From assembly GCF_025823185.1 (NCBI RefSeq), contig NZ_JACKVK010000008.1, positions 1,352,312 to 1,416,311 on the forward strand: a DNA stretch of 64,000 nucleotides, in the 5' to 3' direction. Under the pieces are notes generated by a model. It saw nothing but the letters and a program-made list of their open reading frames with translations. It did not search any database and was not told the DNA's origin. Shown here piece after piece: positions 31,788-41,996 of the stretch. This DNA is from Mycobacterium yunnanensis. Lineage in GTDB: Bacteria; Actinomycetota; Actinomycetes; Mycobacteriales; Mycobacteriaceae. Within the stretch, counting starts at the first letter, position 1; the number at the start of each line of letters is the position of its first letter. A program made the translations under genes and the position numbers.

Positions 31788-33227
31788 GTGACCACGACAC
31801 CAGACGACCGCACCGACCCATCGAACAGCCCGCCGACGGCCCCGACGCCGCCCCATGGGCCCAACCGTCCCGATATTCGACCCCTACTGCTGAGACTGCA
31901 CTTCTACGCCGGGGTCTTCATCGGCCCGTTCATTCTGATCGCCGCCGTCACGGGCCTGTTGTACGCCCTCATCCCGCAGGTCGACGACATGGTGTTCCGG
32001 CACGAGCTCACCGTCGACCGCGTCGGCGAGACGCAGCTGCCGCTGGCCGCCCAGTTGAGCGCGGTCCGTGCGGTGCATCCCGAGGGCGCCGTCGAGAGCA
32101 TCCGTCCACCCGCGGAGGCGAACGAGACGACCCAGTTCGCCCTCGCCGTCGACGACGTACCGCCGGACTATTCCCGCACCGTCTTCGTCGACCCGTACAC
32201 CGGTGAGGTCCGGGGTGCGTTGACCACCTACGGCCAGTGGATGCCGTTGCGGGCGTGGTTCGACGAGCTGCACCGCAACCTGCACCTGGGTGCCGTCGGG
32301 CGCAACTACAGCGAGATCGCCGCGAGTTGGCTGTGGGTGATCGCGCTGTCGGGATTGGTGCTCTGGGTCGGGCGGCGCGCGCGCACCGGCAGGCTACGAC
32401 GTCTTGCCACACCCGACCGGGCCGCGACCGGCCGACGCAGGACGATGTCCTGGCACGGGGCGGTCGGGGTCTGGATCCTGGTGGCACTGCTCGGGTTGTC
32501 GCTCACGGGCATCACCTGGTCGCGTTACGGCGGTCAATCGGTCGACCAGATCCGGGCCCACCTGAACATGACCGCCCCCACGGTGGACACCGCGTTGGCG
32601 GCTGCGCCGGGAGCCGACCCGATGCCCGCCGAGCATCATCACGACGCGGCAATGGCCATGGGCGACAAGACTCTTCGGGGCGCGGACGTCGCGCTGGCCG
32701 CTGCCCAGAAGGCCGGGCTGTCCGGACCCATGTGGATGTACCCACCGGCCGGGGCCGATCAAGGATGGAAGGTCACCGAGAAGAAGCGTGACTGGCCGAC
32801 ACGCTACGACGCGATCACGGTCGACCCCGACACGGGCCGCATCGTCGACCGGGTCGACTTCGCCGACTGGCCGGTCCTGGCCAAGATGACCAACTGGGCG
32901 ATCGACGCGCACATGGGCGTGCTGTTCGGCGTGGTCAACCAAGCGGTGCTGGCGCTCGTCGCGATCGGGCTGATCTTCGGCATCGTGTTGGGGTATCGCA
33001 TGTGGTGGCAGCGCCGGCCCACCCGCGGACGTTCGTGGGCGACGGGCCGACCGCCGTTGCGAGGCGCGCTGCGCCAATCTTCGCCGGCCACAATGCTTGT
33101 GGTGCTTGCCGTCGCCGTCGGCGTCGGGTGGTTGCTGCCCTTGTTCGGCCTCAGCCTGCTCGCATTCCTACTCGTCGACGTCGGTGTCGCCGCGATCAAG
33201 GAGAGGACCACGGTCACGCGCTCTTGA
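31788..33227 (+). CDS. PepSY-associated transmembrane protein
   Basis: A 479-residue membrane protein. The first helix (L-H-F-Y-A-G-V-F-I-G-P-F-I-L-I-A-A-V-T-G-L-L-Y) is the typical PepSY_TM start with an R-L-H-F-Y-A-G motif. Two external PepSY-type domains alternate with further helices (W-H-G-A-V-G-V-W-I and H-M-G-V-L-F-G-V-V). An external loop is rich in His and Met (E-H-H-H-D-A-A-M-A-M). Related proteins are linked to iron-siderophore or metal reduction. GTG start with GAAGGAAG upstream. A metal role together with the preceding membrane protein is inferred. Confidence 0.85.
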   Translation: MTTTPDDRTDPSNSPPTAPTPPHGPNRPDIRPLLLRLHFYAGVFIGPFILIAAVTGLLYALIPQVDDMVFRHELTVDRVGETQLPLAAQLSAVRAVHPEGAVESIRPPAEANETTQFALAVDDVPPDYSRTVFVDPYTGEVRGALTTYGQWMPLRAWFDELHRNLHLGAVGRNYSEIAASWLWVIALSGLVLWVGRRARTGRLRRLATPDRAATGRRRTMSWHGAVGVWILVALLGLSLTGITWSRYGGQSVDQIRAHLNMTAPTVDTALAAAPGADPMPAEHHHDAAMAMGDKTLRGADVALAAAQKAGLSGPMWMYPPAGADQGWKVTEKKRDWPTRYDAITVDPDTGRIVDRVDFADWPVLAKMTNWAIDAHMGVLFGVVNQAVLALVAIGLIFGIVLGYRMWWQRRPTRGRSWATGRPPLRGALRQSSPATMLVVLAVAVGVGWLLPLFGLSLLAFLLVDVGVAAIKERTTVTRS

Positions 33228-33233
33228 CGGCGG

Positions 33234-34328
33234 TCAGCTCGCGGCGGACTGACACGCCGCCGCGAGCAGGCCGTCGACCGACAAGCCGACCTCGGCGAGG
33301 TCGTGAACGCCCGACCAGTACAGCGGCTCCTCGGCGACGAACGCGCGCAGGTACGTCGCGCCGAAGGTGGCGAGATCCTCGAAGACGGCGTTCCCGCTCC
33401 CGCGGCCGGCGGCCTGCATGACGTCGGCGTGGGCGGCGAAGATCCTTGCGGCGCCGTCCTGGATGGCGCGCTGCTGGGACGTCCACTGGCCCACGCCCAC
33501 TCCCGGGTCGACGGTCGACCACGGCTCGATCTGGGTGCGCAGGTCCGCGGTGGCCGCCACCCACGGTCCGCACGACGGGTTGGGCTGGCCCCGAGGGAGG
33601 AATCGGGCCGGTGCCGCCGGGTCGCCGACGTCCGGAAGCGCCGTCGGCGCGGGGGCGGGCTCGACGTCGGGGAGTTGAGGCATGGCGCTGATCGACCTGT
33701 TGGCGGCGCACACGTCGGTGATCGCGTCGAGCGCGGCCATGCTGGTCGTCGCGAGGGCGTCGTCCGGCGCCTCGTAGGTCGGCAGCGCGTCGGCGTACAG
33801 GCGACCGTAGACGACGAACGTGTCGTACAGCTCGCGCATCGCGCGGCTCGGCGTCTGGGCGGCCAGGGTGACGGCGGTGGCCGTGCCACTACGCAGCGCG
33901 TCGCCGACCGCTTGGTACTGCGCGCGGACGTCAGGGCTCCACGCCGACGCAGGCACCGACGGGTCGCGTTGGGACCAGCCTCGTCGCTGAGCCACTCCGA
34001 CCGCGGTCTGGACGTTGTCCCATGGTCCGCACGTCACGTCGGTGGTGAGCAGGGCGAGCGGGCCGGTGTCGGCGGCGCTGGCGACGGTCGTCGGCCGAGA
34101 GTCGGGCGCCACCGGATTCGGCGTCGCCGCCGACGGCAGCGCACTGGTGGATCCGGCGGCGTCGCCGGTCCCGCGCGCCGTGAGGACGACCGCGGCGCCG
34201 ACGACGACCACCACGACCGTCGCGACGATCGTCGCGATCCACCGTGCCCGAGTGTTGGGTGCCGGCGTCGACGGTCCGCTCGGGACCCATCCCGGTGGGT
34301 AGGGCCCAGGAGATCCGGCGTCGCTCAT
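33234..34328 (-). CDS. One-helix exported protein with duplicated C-G-P-W motif
   Basis: A 364-residue protein of unknown function. A Pro/Gly/Ser-rich N-terminus is followed by a single helix of about 20 residues (V-A-T-V-V-V-V-V-V-G-A-A-V-V-L) and an external region. C-G-P-W occurs twice, near residues 98 and 249, each starting a stretch of similar helical character, which suggests an internal duplication. Two more cysteines (V-C-A-A-N and A-C-Q-S) could pair with them. Such Pro-rich, single-helix proteins are common in mycobacteria. Convergent with PepSY and divergent from the GT-C-like gene. Confidence 0.75.
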   Translation of the reverse strand: MSDAGSPGPYPPGWVPSGPSTPAPNTRARWIATIVATVVVVVVGAAVVLTARGTGDAAGSTSALPSAATPNPVAPDSRPTTVASAADTGPLALLTTDVTCGPWDNVQTAVGVAQRRGWSQRDPSVPASAWSPDVRAQYQAVGDALRSGTATAVTLAAQTPSRAMRELYDTFVVYGRLYADALPTYEAPDDALATTSMAALDAITDVCAANRSISAMPQLPDVEPAPAPTALPDVGDPAAPARFLPRGQPNPSCGPWVAATADLRTQIEPWSTVDPGVGVGQWTSQQRAIQDGAARIFAAHADVMQAAGRGSGNAVFEDLATFGATYLRAFVAEEPLYWSGVHDLAEVGLSVDGLLAAACQSAAS

Positions 34329-34493
34329 GGCAATGATGATAGGCGTTCCGACATTCTGTTCGGCGACGCGGTGTCAAAGTCAACGAAAGTAGCGGCGCAG
34401 CTCGGAAAAGAGTGTTGATGTGCACACTGTCGATTTCGCCACATTGCCACGCTCGTTTCAGCAAAACGACGACGATGTGCGAAGATCGCCTGC

Positions 34494-36389
34494 GTGACCT
34501 CAACCGGTGTGACGGCAACCGATGCCGACGGCGGCCTGGATCTGAGCGCCGCCCCGAGCGCGGAGACGCCTCGCGGTCGGCGCGGCCATTGGGCAGCGGT
34601 CCTTTGGCCGGGGGCGGCTGCGCTGGTGACCTGCCTGGTCTGGACCGTGCTCGAGAGCACGCGGCTCGGCATCCCTGCCCCGTTCGAGGATGCCGCGATG
34701 CTGTTCCGGTACGCCGACAACCTCGCCGCCGGATGGGGCATCGCGTGGAACGCCGGGCAGGCTCCTGGTGTCACCGACGGGGCGACCGACCTCGGGTTCG
34801 TGCTGCTGCTCGCACCGCTCACCCTGCTTGGCTTGTCAACGGCGGCCGCGGCGGTCGTGGTGAACCTCGCCGCCGTCTTCGGCATCGGAGCCACGTTCGG
34901 CGTGCTCAACGCCCGGTTGTGGCGGCGCTCGCGAGCGCTGCCGATCGCGCTCGCCGCCCTGGTCGGCGGCGGGCCGGTGGACCGATACGTCCTCAGCGGC
35001 TTCTCCCCGCCCGTGCTGGGTCTGCTCTTGCTCGGGGCGTTCACGCTGGCCGCCCTCGCGCCCTTGGCAGCCACTGCCCGTGGTGCCACCGTCGGGCTCG
35101 TGGCGGCCGGCGCAGTGGCGGGGCTCGCCGGATGGTGGCGCCCCGAGGCGTTCGCGTTCGGACCGCTGGTGGTGATCTTCGGCATGCTGCTCACCGCGGG
35201 CGCCCGTCGGCGTGTGTTCACCCTGCCGCTGGTGGGCTGCGTCGTGGTGCCGTTCGCCGCCTTCGTCGCGGGATGGATTGGCTTTCGGATCGGGTACTTC
35301 GGGCAGCTGTTGCCGACGTCGGCGGTGATGAAGTCGGGGTCGCTGCACCCGGAGAACATCCTGTTCTCGTTGCAGTTCTACGGCTCGCTGCTGCTTCCGG
35401 TGATTGGCGCCCTGATCGCCGTGGCCTTGGGCCGCGGCCGCGATCGCAACTGGTGGGTGGCTGGCGTGGTGCTGGCGACACCGCTGCTGTGGGTGAATGC
35501 CGCCTTGCCCGACTACTTTTGGGACAAGATCGGTGTGAGCGTCGCGCCCACGATCGCCAATGTCGCGACGGTGGTCGTGTTCGTCCCCGTGGTGGTGGCG
35601 CTGGCCGTCGTGGGTCGACGAGACCGCTCGTGGCTGTTTCCCGTTGCGCTGGTGTTGTTCTCGACGTCGTGGATCGTCATCGGCACCACCTTGAATTGGT
35701 GGGGACGCATGCAGTGGCCGCTGGTCCCGGTGTTGGCTGCGCTCGCCGCGAGCCACGTCGTCGACGCCTGGGCCCGCACCCCACGGGTGACGGCCGAGCA
35801 TCCCGTCCGCGGACGCGCCGTGCCGAAGATGGTGCTGGCCGCACTCGCATGCATCGGTGTCGTGCCCTTCCATCTTCCCGCGGGCAGTTACTTCGAGAGC
35901 CCCTTCCAGACGTCGGTGTCCGCCGCCCTCGGTGCAGTCGACACCTCGCGGGTGCGCATCGCCACGACCGAGGCCGGGCTCATTCCGTTGGCGGTCAGCG
36001 GTGCGGCACTGGACACCTACGGTCACAACGACCGCGCCATCGCGGCAACGCAGGGTTCGGCGCTCGCCAGCCGGCTCGACGAATTCCGGCCCAATGTGCT
36101 TGCCCTGCACGGACTACCGCCTGATCCGGTGAGCCTCGCCGACTGCACGCCTGAGCGTCAGCGCGGAGTCACCAAGTTCACCGAGCGGTGGTCGGAGATG
36201 GTGAGCGAGATCTACCGCAGCGCGCAGCGGCAGGGTCTGGTCCTCGAGCGACTCAGCGAGACGACTCCCTGCGAGACCTGGAGTGTGTGGCTCGCGCCCG
36301 ACGTGGACCCCCAGGTCCGTCAGGCAGTCGACGGGCTCGTGATGCCGGGCACCGATGTGCCCGTCGGTGCCCGCGGTCAGGGCTCCTAG
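34494..36389 (+). CDS. Polytopic membrane protein, GT-C glycosyltransferase-like
   Basis: A 631-residue protein with ten or more helices. An acidic motif after helix 1 ([16 protein letters not shown]) and the following W-G-I-A-W-N-A-G-Q resemble GT-C enzymes and mycobacterial arabinofuranosyltransferase-like proteins, where Asp/Glu in this first external loop is catalytic. The C-terminal 200 residues are mostly external. The GTG start lacks a clear ribosome site. The stop TAG shares CTAG with the convergent galK stop. Sugar donor and acceptor unknown; prenyl-phosphate sugars are usual for the fold. Confidence 0.78.
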   Translation: MTSTGVTATDADGGLDLSAAPSAETPRGRRGHWAAVLWPGAAALVTCLVWTVLESTRLGIPAPFEDAAMLFRYADNLAAGWGIAWNAGQAPGVTDGATDLGFVLLLAPLTLLGLSTAAAAVVVNLAAVFGIGATFGVLNARLWRRSRALPIALAALVGGGPVDRYVLSGFSPPVLGLLLLGAFTLAALAPLAATARGATVGLVAAGAVAGLAGWWRPEAFAFGPLVVIFGMLLTAGARRRVFTLPLVGCVVVPFAAFVAGWIGFRIGYFGQLLPTSAVMKSGSLHPENILFSLQFYGSLLLPVIGALIAVALGRGRDRNWWVAGVVLATPLLWVNAALPDYFWDKIGVSVAPTIANVATVVVFVPVVVALAVVGRRDRSWLFPVALVLFSTSWIVIGTTLNWWGRMQWPLVPVLAALAASHVVDAWARTPRVTAEHPVRGRAVPKMVLAALACIGVVPFHLPAGSYFESPFQTSVSAALGAVDTSRVRIATTEAGLIPLAVSGAALDTYGHNDRAIAATQGSALASRLDEFRPNVLALHGLPPDPVSLADCTPERQRGVTKFTERWSEMVSEIYRSAQRQGLVLERLSETTPCETWSVWLAPDVDPQVRQAVDGLVMPGTDVPVGARGQGS

Positions 36390-37492
36390 CGAAGCGGTTG
36401 CTCCAGACGCGCACCCGCTCCGGCGTGGGTGAGCGTGACGGTGGCGGGGTGGTATCCCGCCCGCAGCACCGTCTGCCGGACGGTGTCGGCGACGGCGTCG
36501 CACCGGTCGACCTCGACCAGGGCGATGACGCACCCGCCGAAGCCGCCACCGGTCATCCGTGCCCCCAGCGCGCCCGCGGCGACCGCGGTGTCGGCGATGA
36601 GGTCGATGTGGTCGGTGGTGATCTCGAAGTCGTCGCGCATCGACGCGTGCGATGCGTCGAATAGCCTGCCGACGGCTACGAAGTCGCCGCGGCCGAGCGC
36701 CGAGACCGCGTCGGCGACGCGGTCGTTCTCGGTCAGAATGTGCTTGGCGCGGCGGGCGTCGACCGGATCGGGGACGCCGTCGAGCACCGTCACCCCGTGC
36801 TCCTGCACCTGGCGCAGAGATCCCACGCCCAGCGCCGCGGCCGCCCGCTCGCACGAGGCTCGGCGCGCGGCGTACTCGCCGCCTGCGTGCCGGTGCGGCG
36901 CGTGCGAATTGATCAGCAGCAGTGCCACGCCCGCCGCGGCGGGGTCGAACGGCACCAGCTCGACGCCGTCGTCGTGGAAGTCGATGAGCAGCGCGTGCGA
37001 CGGCTCGCCGCACAGCGATGCGAGCTGGTCCATCAAACCCGTTGGGGCGCCGACGTAGTCGTTCTCGGCGCGCTGGGCGATGCGGGCCAGATCGGTGCGG
37101 TCGACGTGCAGGTCGGCCGCGGTGGCCAAGGCGCCGAGGACCGCGCACTCCAGCGCCGCCGACGACGACAGGCCCGACCCCACGTCGACCCTGCTGGTGA
37201 CGTGCATCGTGCCGCCACGCACGCGGTGACCGGAGCTGCGCAGCGCCCACACCACTCCGGCGACGTAGGCCGCCCAGCCCGTGACGTCACCCGGTGCGGT
37301 GTGCAGCGCGACGGCGACCTCGCCCTCTTCGCGGTCGCTGGTGACGACCAGCGTGTCACCGTCGTCGGGCCGCAACGTCACCGTGGTGCGGTCGGGTAGG
37401 GCGATCGGGAGTGCGAAACCCTGGTTGTAGTCGGTGTGTTCGCCGATCAGGTTGACGCGCCCGGGTGCGGAGAAGCGGATGTGATCGGTCAC
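36386..37492 (-). CDS. galK: Galactokinase
   Basis: A 368-residue GHMP kinase. The signature [16 protein letters not shown] is at about residues 11-26, the ATP loop G-S-G-L-S-S-S-A-A at about 105-113, and the third motif M-T-G-G-G-F-G-G-C near residue 322. It phosphorylates galactose to galactose-1-phosphate. Its start overlaps the galT stop (ATGA), and the galT-deoR pair overlaps likewise, so deoR-galT-galK form one operon. Its stop codon shares the four bases CTAG with the convergent gene. Confidence 0.95.
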   Translation of the reverse strand: MTDHIRFSAPGRVNLIGEHTDYNQGFALPIALPDRTTVTLRPDDGDTLVVTSDREEGEVAVALHTAPGDVTGWAAYVAGVVWALRSSGHRVRGGTMHVTSRVDVGSGLSSSAALECAVLGALATAADLHVDRTDLARIAQRAENDYVGAPTGLMDQLASLCGEPSHALLIDFHDDGVELVPFDPAAAGVALLLINSHAPHRHAGGEYAARRASCERAAAALGVGSLRQVQEHGVTVLDGVPDPVDARRAKHILTENDRVADAVSALGRGDFVAVGRLFDASHASMRDDFEITTDHIDLIADTAVAAGALGARMTGGGFGGCVIALVEVDRCDAVADTVRQTVLRAGYHPATVTLTHAGAGARLEQPLR

Positions 37493-38595
37493 GGGGCGAG
37501 CTCCCGAAGTCGTCGGGCCACGGTCTCGGGCAGCACGTCGCCGATGAAGGCGTCCATGGCGGATTCGGAGCCGGCGAGGTATTTGAGCTTGGTGGCGCTG
37601 CGCCGCAACGACATCAGCTCGACGTGGAAGTAGCCCTCGCGTTGGCTCTCGGTGTCGCGGTACTGATGCAAGGCTGAGATGTAGGGCAGGGGAGCCGAAT
37701 ACATTCGGTCGAAACGTGTCAGCACGTCGCGGTAGATGGCGGCGAACGCGTCCAGCTCGGCATCTGAGAGCTCGCAGAGATTGCCCACCTTGCGATTCGG
37801 ATACAGGTGGACCTCCACCGGCCAGCGTGCGGCGAACGGCACGAATGCGGTGAAGAGGTCGTTTCGCGCCACCACCCTTACCCCGGCGGCGATTTCGCGA
37901 GCCAGGATGTCGGCGAACAGGTTGGTGCCGTGACGCACTCGGTGCGCGCGCGCTTCGGCGAGCATGTGGGCGGTACGCGGCGTGAGGTAGGGGTAGCCGT
38001 AGATCTGACCGTGGGGATGGTTGAGCGTCACGCCGATCTCCTCACCACGGTTCTCGAAGCAGAACACCTGCTCGATTCCGGGCCGGCTCATCAGATCGGC
38101 GGTGCGGTGACGCCACGCGTCCACGACCAGGCGTGCGTGCGGTACCGTGAGCTCGGCGAAGGACGTGTGGTGACTGCTGGAGAACGAAATCACCTCGCAG
38201 CGACCGTGTCCCACCGCGTCGACGAAGTCGTCGACGCCGCCGTCGGGCAGGGTGAACGCCCGGCCGTCGGCGCCCGACAGGCTGGGGAAGCGATTCTCGA
38301 AGACGACGACGTCGTAATCGGATGCGGGCACCTCGCTGGTGGCCCCCGACGGGCTCGGGCACAGCGGGCACTGGTCGGCGCTGGGCAGGTACGTGCGATC
38401 TTGGCGCAGGGCGGCGATGGCGACCCACTGCCCGGTCTGGCGGTCGAATCGGACCTGGGAACGGTCGTCGCCGCGCGCGGGCAGCGGTCGCCGGTCGGTG
38501 ACCGGAGCCGGCCGGTGACCGGGCAGGGAGAAGAACAGGATCTCCCGGCCGTCGGCCAGCGGCCACGGCAGGCGATGGGGAACGGCGCCGGTCAT
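37489..38595 (-). CDS. galT: Galactose-1-phosphate uridylyltransferase
   Basis: A 368-residue HIT-superfamily transferase. The active-site motif H-P-H-G-Q is intact ([10 protein letters not shown]), as is the zinc-associated C-P-L-C-P (about residues 76-80) and the N-R-F-P stretch. It exchanges UMP between UDP-glucose and galactose-1-phosphate in the Leloir pathway. Unlike the split galT reading frames of M. tuberculosis, this gene is a single intact frame. ATGA overlaps with both neighbours show translational coupling. Confidence 0.95.
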   Translation of the reverse strand: MTGAVPHRLPWPLADGREILFFSLPGHRPAPVTDRRPLPARGDDRSQVRFDRQTGQWVAIAALRQDRTYLPSADQCPLCPSPSGATSEVPASDYDVVVFENRFPSLSGADGRAFTLPDGGVDDFVDAVGHGRCEVISFSSSHHTSFAELTVPHARLVVDAWRHRTADLMSRPGIEQVFCFENRGEEIGVTLNHPHGQIYGYPYLTPRTAHMLAEARAHRVRHGTNLFADILAREIAAGVRVVARNDLFTAFVPFAARWPVEVHLYPNRKVGNLCELSDAELDAFAAIYRDVLTRFDRMYSAPLPYISALHQYRDTESQREGYFHVELMSLRRSATKLKYLAGSESAMDAFIGDVLPETVARRLRELAP

Positions 38596-39389
38596 CGCCG
38601 GGCCACCGGTGCGATCATCAGGTCGCCCACTCGGGCGTCGAGCAGCTCCCTGTCCTCGGCGGTGAGGCCGTCGTCGGAGATCAGCGCGTCGACGTCGGTG
38701 AGCCGGGCGAACACGCAGGCGCCGACCTCGCGGTACTTGGTGTGGTCGGCGAGCACCACGAGACGTCCACCGATTTCGATGAGCGTCCGATTGGTCTGCG
38801 CCTCGGCCACATTCGGTGAGGTCAGTCCGGCGTCGGGGTCCACGCCGTGCACGCCGAGGTAGGTGGCGTCCACCCGAAAGGACGCGATGGCAGTGTCGGC
38901 GACCGGTCCCACCAGTGCGTCCGACGGTGTGCGCACCCCGCCGCTGAGGTAGACCAGGGGAGTGTCGGAGCCGTCGGCTCCCTCGGTCAGGGGGTCGGTG
39001 AGCTCGCGAAACACGTTGACGGAGTTCGTGACCACGGTGATCGACGGGCGGGCCCGTAGGTGACGAGCCAATTCGGTGGTGGTGGTGCCGGCACCGATCG
39101 CGATCGTCATGCCGTCGGCGATGGTGGTGGCGGCCGCGGCGGCGATGGCCGCCTTCTGCTCGCGCTGCTGACCGGCCTTCTGCGCCGAGCGCGGCTCCTC
39201 CCCGCGATGGTGTCGCGAGACCGCGCCGCCGTGGACCTTGCGCAGCGATTGCCGGGCGTCGAGGGTGTCGAGGTCGCGGCGCACCGTCATCTCCGACACG
39301 TCGAGTTCGTGGGCGAGGTCGGCCACCCGCACGGAGCCCCTCGCCTGCACGGCCCGCAGGATCGCGTCCTGCCGTTCAGCGGCCAGCAT
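38592..39389 (-). CDS. DeoR family transcriptional regulator
   Basis: A 265-residue DeoR-type repressor. The winged helix is V-R-V-A-D-L-A-H-E-L-D-V-S-E-M-T-V-R-R-D-L with the family motif T-V-R-R-D-L, and the sugar-phosphate isomerase-like effector domain begins with G-A-G-T-T-T-T-E-L and V-T-N-S. It heads the galT-galK operon and probably responds to a sugar phosphate of the galactose pathway. The ATG is chosen over an upstream in-frame extension that lacks a ribosome site; AGGTGGG lies upstream. Repeated CGAACG hexamers upstream are candidate operators. Confidence 0.92.
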   Translation of the reverse strand: MLAAERQDAILRAVQARGSVRVADLAHELDVSEMTVRRDLDTLDARQSLRKVHGGAVSRHHRGEEPRSAQKAGQQREQKAAIAAAAATTIADGMTIAIGAGTTTTELARHLRARPSITVVTNSVNVFRELTDPLTEGADGSDTPLVYLSGGVRTPSDALVGPVADTAIASFRVDATYLGVHGVDPDAGLTSPNVAEAQTNRTLIEIGGRLVVLADHTKYREVGACVFARLTDVDALISDDGLTAEDRELLDARVGDLMIAPVARR

Positions 39390-39408
39390 CGAGGACGCCC
39401 ACCTTTCT

Positions 39409-39481
39409 CGAACGGAATCGCACAACGACGAACGTAATCTAACCGATCGATGCACGAGGCGTGTGCGAACGTGCGCGTTCG
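39409..39481. promoter_or_regulatory. CGAACG repeats upstream of the gal operon
   Basis: CGAACG occurs at 39409-39414, 39429-39434 and 39466-39471, and its complement CGTTCG at 39476-39481. The last two form a 6-4-6 dyad; the first two are spaced 20 bp (two helical turns). The cluster fills the gap between the DeoR start and the ABC ATPase stop. DeoR-family repressors often bind several direct repeats near their own promoter, so autoregulation of the gal operon is plausible. The dyad could also act as a weak hairpin behind the ABC operon. Confidence 0.4.
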
Positions 39482-39483
39482 GC

Positions 39484-40233
39484 TCAGCGGCCAGCCGTGA
39501 AACGCTGCAGGAATTGCCGCGTCCGATCCTCCCTGGGCGTGGTCAGCACTTCCGCGGCCGGCCCGGACTCGACGATGCGTCCTCCGTCGAGGAAGCACAC
39601 GGTGTCGGCCACCTCACGGGCGAAGGCCATCTCGTGCGTAGCCATCACGATGGTGCGGCCGGCGGCGGCCAGCTCGCCGACGAGCGTCAAGACCTCGCCC
39701 ACCAATTCGGGGTCGAGCGCGCTGGTGATCTCGTCGAGCAGCAGCAGTCGAGGCTCGTAGGCCAGCGCTCTGGCAATCGCGACGCGCTGCTGCTGGCCGC
39801 CGGACAGCTTGTCGGGATAGGAGTCGGCGTGCGACGACAATGCGACCCGGCTCAACAGTTCTCGGCCCCGGTCCTCGGCGTCGCGGCGGCTGGACCCGTG
39901 CACCACCCGCGGCGCCAGCGCCACGTTGGCCAGTGCGGTCATGTGGGGAAAGAGGTTGAACGACTGGAACACCATGCCCATGGCCTGGCGTGCCTCGTCG
40001 GCGTCGATCCGCGGATCGCTGATGTCGCGCCCGTCGAGCAGGATCTGACCCTCGTCGACGTCCTCGAGCAGGTCGACGCACCTCAGCAGCGTCGACTTAC
40101 CGGATCCGGAGGCGCCGATCAGCACGACGACCTGATGTTCGGCGACGTCGAGGTCGACGCCTTCGAGCACCGGACGGTCGTGATAGGCCTTGGTCACCCC
40201 GCGGACCGACAACACCGGCTGGGGGGCGCTCAC
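39484..40233 (-). CDS. Polar amino acid ABC transporter, ATPase
   Basis: A 249-residue ATPase of the GlnQ/HisP type. The Walker A is G-A-S-G-S-G-K-S-T, the signature is L-S-G-G-Q-Q-Q-R, and Walker B ends L-L-L-L-D-E-I-T-S-A-L; the Q-S-F-N-L-F-P-H loop is typical of polar amino acid importers. GTGA overlap with the permease gene. It forms the last gene of a three-gene operon with permease and lipoprotein. The transported amino acid cannot be told. Confidence 0.94.
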   Translation of the reverse strand: MSAPQPVLSVRGVTKAYHDRPVLEGVDLDVAEHQVVVLIGASGSGKSTLLRCVDLLEDVDEGQILLDGRDISDPRIDADEARQAMGMVFQSFNLFPHMTALANVALAPRVVHGSSRRDAEDRGRELLSRVALSSHADSYPDKLSGGQQQRVAIARALAYEPRLLLLDEITSALDPELVGEVLTLVGELAAAGRTIVMATHEMAFAREVADTVCFLDGGRIVESGPAAEVLTTPREDRTRQFLQRFTAGR

Positions 40234-41057
40234 AACGCGCCCTGCCGTGTCGCCACGCGCCGGGCCGCCCAGTCCGCCAACCGCGCCGACGGGATCGCCA
40301 ACGCGACGAACAACAGACCGGCCACCACATACGGCGTGAAGTTGTAGGTGGTGGCCGCCTGGATCTGCGCCGCCCGAACGGCGTCGACCGCACCGAGGAC
40401 GGAGATCAGGCCGCAGTCCTTCTGCAATGCCACGAAGTCGTTGAGCAGCGCGGGCGTCACGCGGCGCGTCGCCTGCGGCAACACCACGAGCTGCATGGTG
40501 CGACGGTGGTTGAGCCCCAGGGACTTGGCGGCCGCCAGCTGTGACGGGTGCACCGACTCGATGCCCGCCCGGAATACCTCGGCCACGTAGGCGGAGTAGA
40601 TCAGCACCAAGGCCAGGCCGCCAAGGAGCACGGGATCGCTCGGCAGCCCCGAGAGCCGCAGCCCGGGCAGGCCGAACCCCACCAGGTAGAGACAGATCAG
40701 CAACGGCAGGCCCCGGAAGAGGTCGACGTAACCGGTTGCCAACGCGCGCAACGGAAACCAGACCGGTCCGCGCAGAGTGCGCACCGCGGCCAGCCCGAGA
40801 CCGAAGATCAGGATCAGCGCCTGGCAGACGATCAACACGCGTACGTTGAGCCAGAGGCCCTCCAGCAGCGCGGGCAGGCTCTCCCACCCGATCCGCAGGT
40901 TGAAGAACGACTCCCGCACGCGGGGCCAGCCCGGCGAGGACGTCACCGCCAGCAGCAGAACCGCCGCGAACACGACGGTGGACACCAGGGCGATCACGGT
41001 GGACCGCCGGGCTCGGGACTGCCGGTAGGCCACCCGATCCAGGGCGGCCGTGGTCAC
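40230..41057 (-). CDS. Polar amino acid ABC transporter, permease
   Basis: A 275-residue permease with five or six helices. The EAA loop (L-A-A-A-K-S-L-G-L-N-H-R-R-T-M, about residues 174-188) and the preceding Y-V-A-E-V-F-R-A-G-I-E-S-V motif are typical of the HisM/GlnP family; the V-L-P-Q-A stretch follows. Overlaps the binding-protein gene by ATGA and the ATPase gene by GTGA. A single permease gene suggests a homodimeric channel. Confidence 0.94.
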   Translation of the reverse strand: MTTAALDRVAYRQSRARRSTVIALVSTVVFAAVLLLAVTSSPGWPRVRESFFNLRIGWESLPALLEGLWLNVRVLIVCQALILIFGLGLAAVRTLRGPVWFPLRALATGYVDLFRGLPLLICLYLVGFGLPGLRLSGLPSDPVLLGGLALVLIYSAYVAEVFRAGIESVHPSQLAAAKSLGLNHRRTMQLVVLPQATRRVTPALLNDFVALQKDCGLISVLGAVDAVRAAQIQAATTYNFTPYVVAGLLFVALAIPSARLADWAARRVATRQGAL

Positions 41058-41926
41058 GACAGGACCGGAGCGTTGCCCGCGCTGGTGAGCCAGACCTTCT
41101 GCAGTTTGAACAGCTCGCCGTCGCTGCCCAGGTCGTCGACCGCCTTCGACACGCAGGCCGTCAGCGGGCTGCCCTTGTCGAGCACGATGCCGAACTGCTC
41201 GGCCTTCTCCTCACCGGAGGGCAGCTGGCCGACGATGACGCCGTCGGTCATCTCGGCCTGGACCTGGAAGGCCGTCGGCAAGTCGAGCACCAGTGCGTCG
41301 ATCTGACCGTTGGACAACGCCGCCTTGGCGTCGTCATTGTTGTTGAACACCGCGACGTTTGGGTCAACGGCCTTGGCGGCGGTGTAGCTGGTCGTGCCGA
41401 CCTGGGCGCCCAGCTTGAGCCCCTTGAGCCCGGCGACGTCCTTCACCCCCGCGGCGGGGGAGGACTTCAGCGCGACCACTGCCTGCGTCACGTTGAAGTA
41501 CGGCGAGGAAAAGTCGACGGCCTGCTTGCGTTCGTCGGTGATGGAGAACTCGTTGAGGTTCGCGTCGAACGTCTTTGGTCCCGGGGCGATGGCCGCGTTG
41601 AACGGCACCCGCACCCACGTCACGTCGGCCGGGGCGTACCCCAGCTTGCCTGCGACGGCGTAGGCGACGGCGGACTCGAAGCCCTTGCCGTTGGCCGGGT
41701 CGTCGTCGACGAACCACGGCGGGTACGCCGGTTGATCGGTGCCGAAGGTGATCGTCCCCTTCTTCAGGGTGGGCAGTTCATCCTTGGTGCACTGCGCCGG
41801 CGACGCGGCCGCAGTCGAGCTGCCCGACGCTGACTCGTCGGCGGGGGCACAGGCGGTGGCTGCCGCCAGACCGACCAGGGCCAGCACGGACACCACACTC
41901 GACACATTGCGCATGGGCGGCATCAT
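41054..41926 (-). CDS. Polar amino acid ABC transporter, substrate-binding lipoprotein
   Basis: A 290-residue extracytoplasmic binding protein. A signal peptide ends with the lipobox A-A-A-T-A-C (Cys at about residue 26), so it should be a membrane-anchored lipoprotein. The mature part begins T-F-G-T-D-Q-P-A-Y-P-P-W and contains G-F-E-S-A-V-A and the F-S-I-T-D-E-R-K-Q-A-V-D-F-S-S-P-Y segment of family 3 amino acid binding proteins. Two possible starts lie four codons apart; either keeps the signal peptide. First gene of the operon. Confidence 0.93.
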   Translation of the reverse strand: MMPPMRNVSSVVSVLALVGLAAATACAPADESASGSSTAAASPAQCTKDELPTLKKGTITFGTDQPAYPPWFVDDDPANGKGFESAVAYAVAGKLGYAPADVTWVRVPFNAAIAPGPKTFDANLNEFSITDERKQAVDFSSPYFNVTQAVVALKSSPAAGVKDVAGLKGLKLGAQVGTTSYTAAKAVDPNVAVFNNNDDAKAALSNGQIDALVLDLPTAFQVQAEMTDGVIVGQLPSGEEKAEQFGIVLDKGSPLTACVSKAVDDLGSDGELFKLQKVWLTSAGNAPVLS

Positions 41927-41996
41927 CGCGCACCGGGCCAGTGCGCGCCAACATTACGATCATCGCGTTCATCACCGGCGCGCCCCGCGGGCGTCG

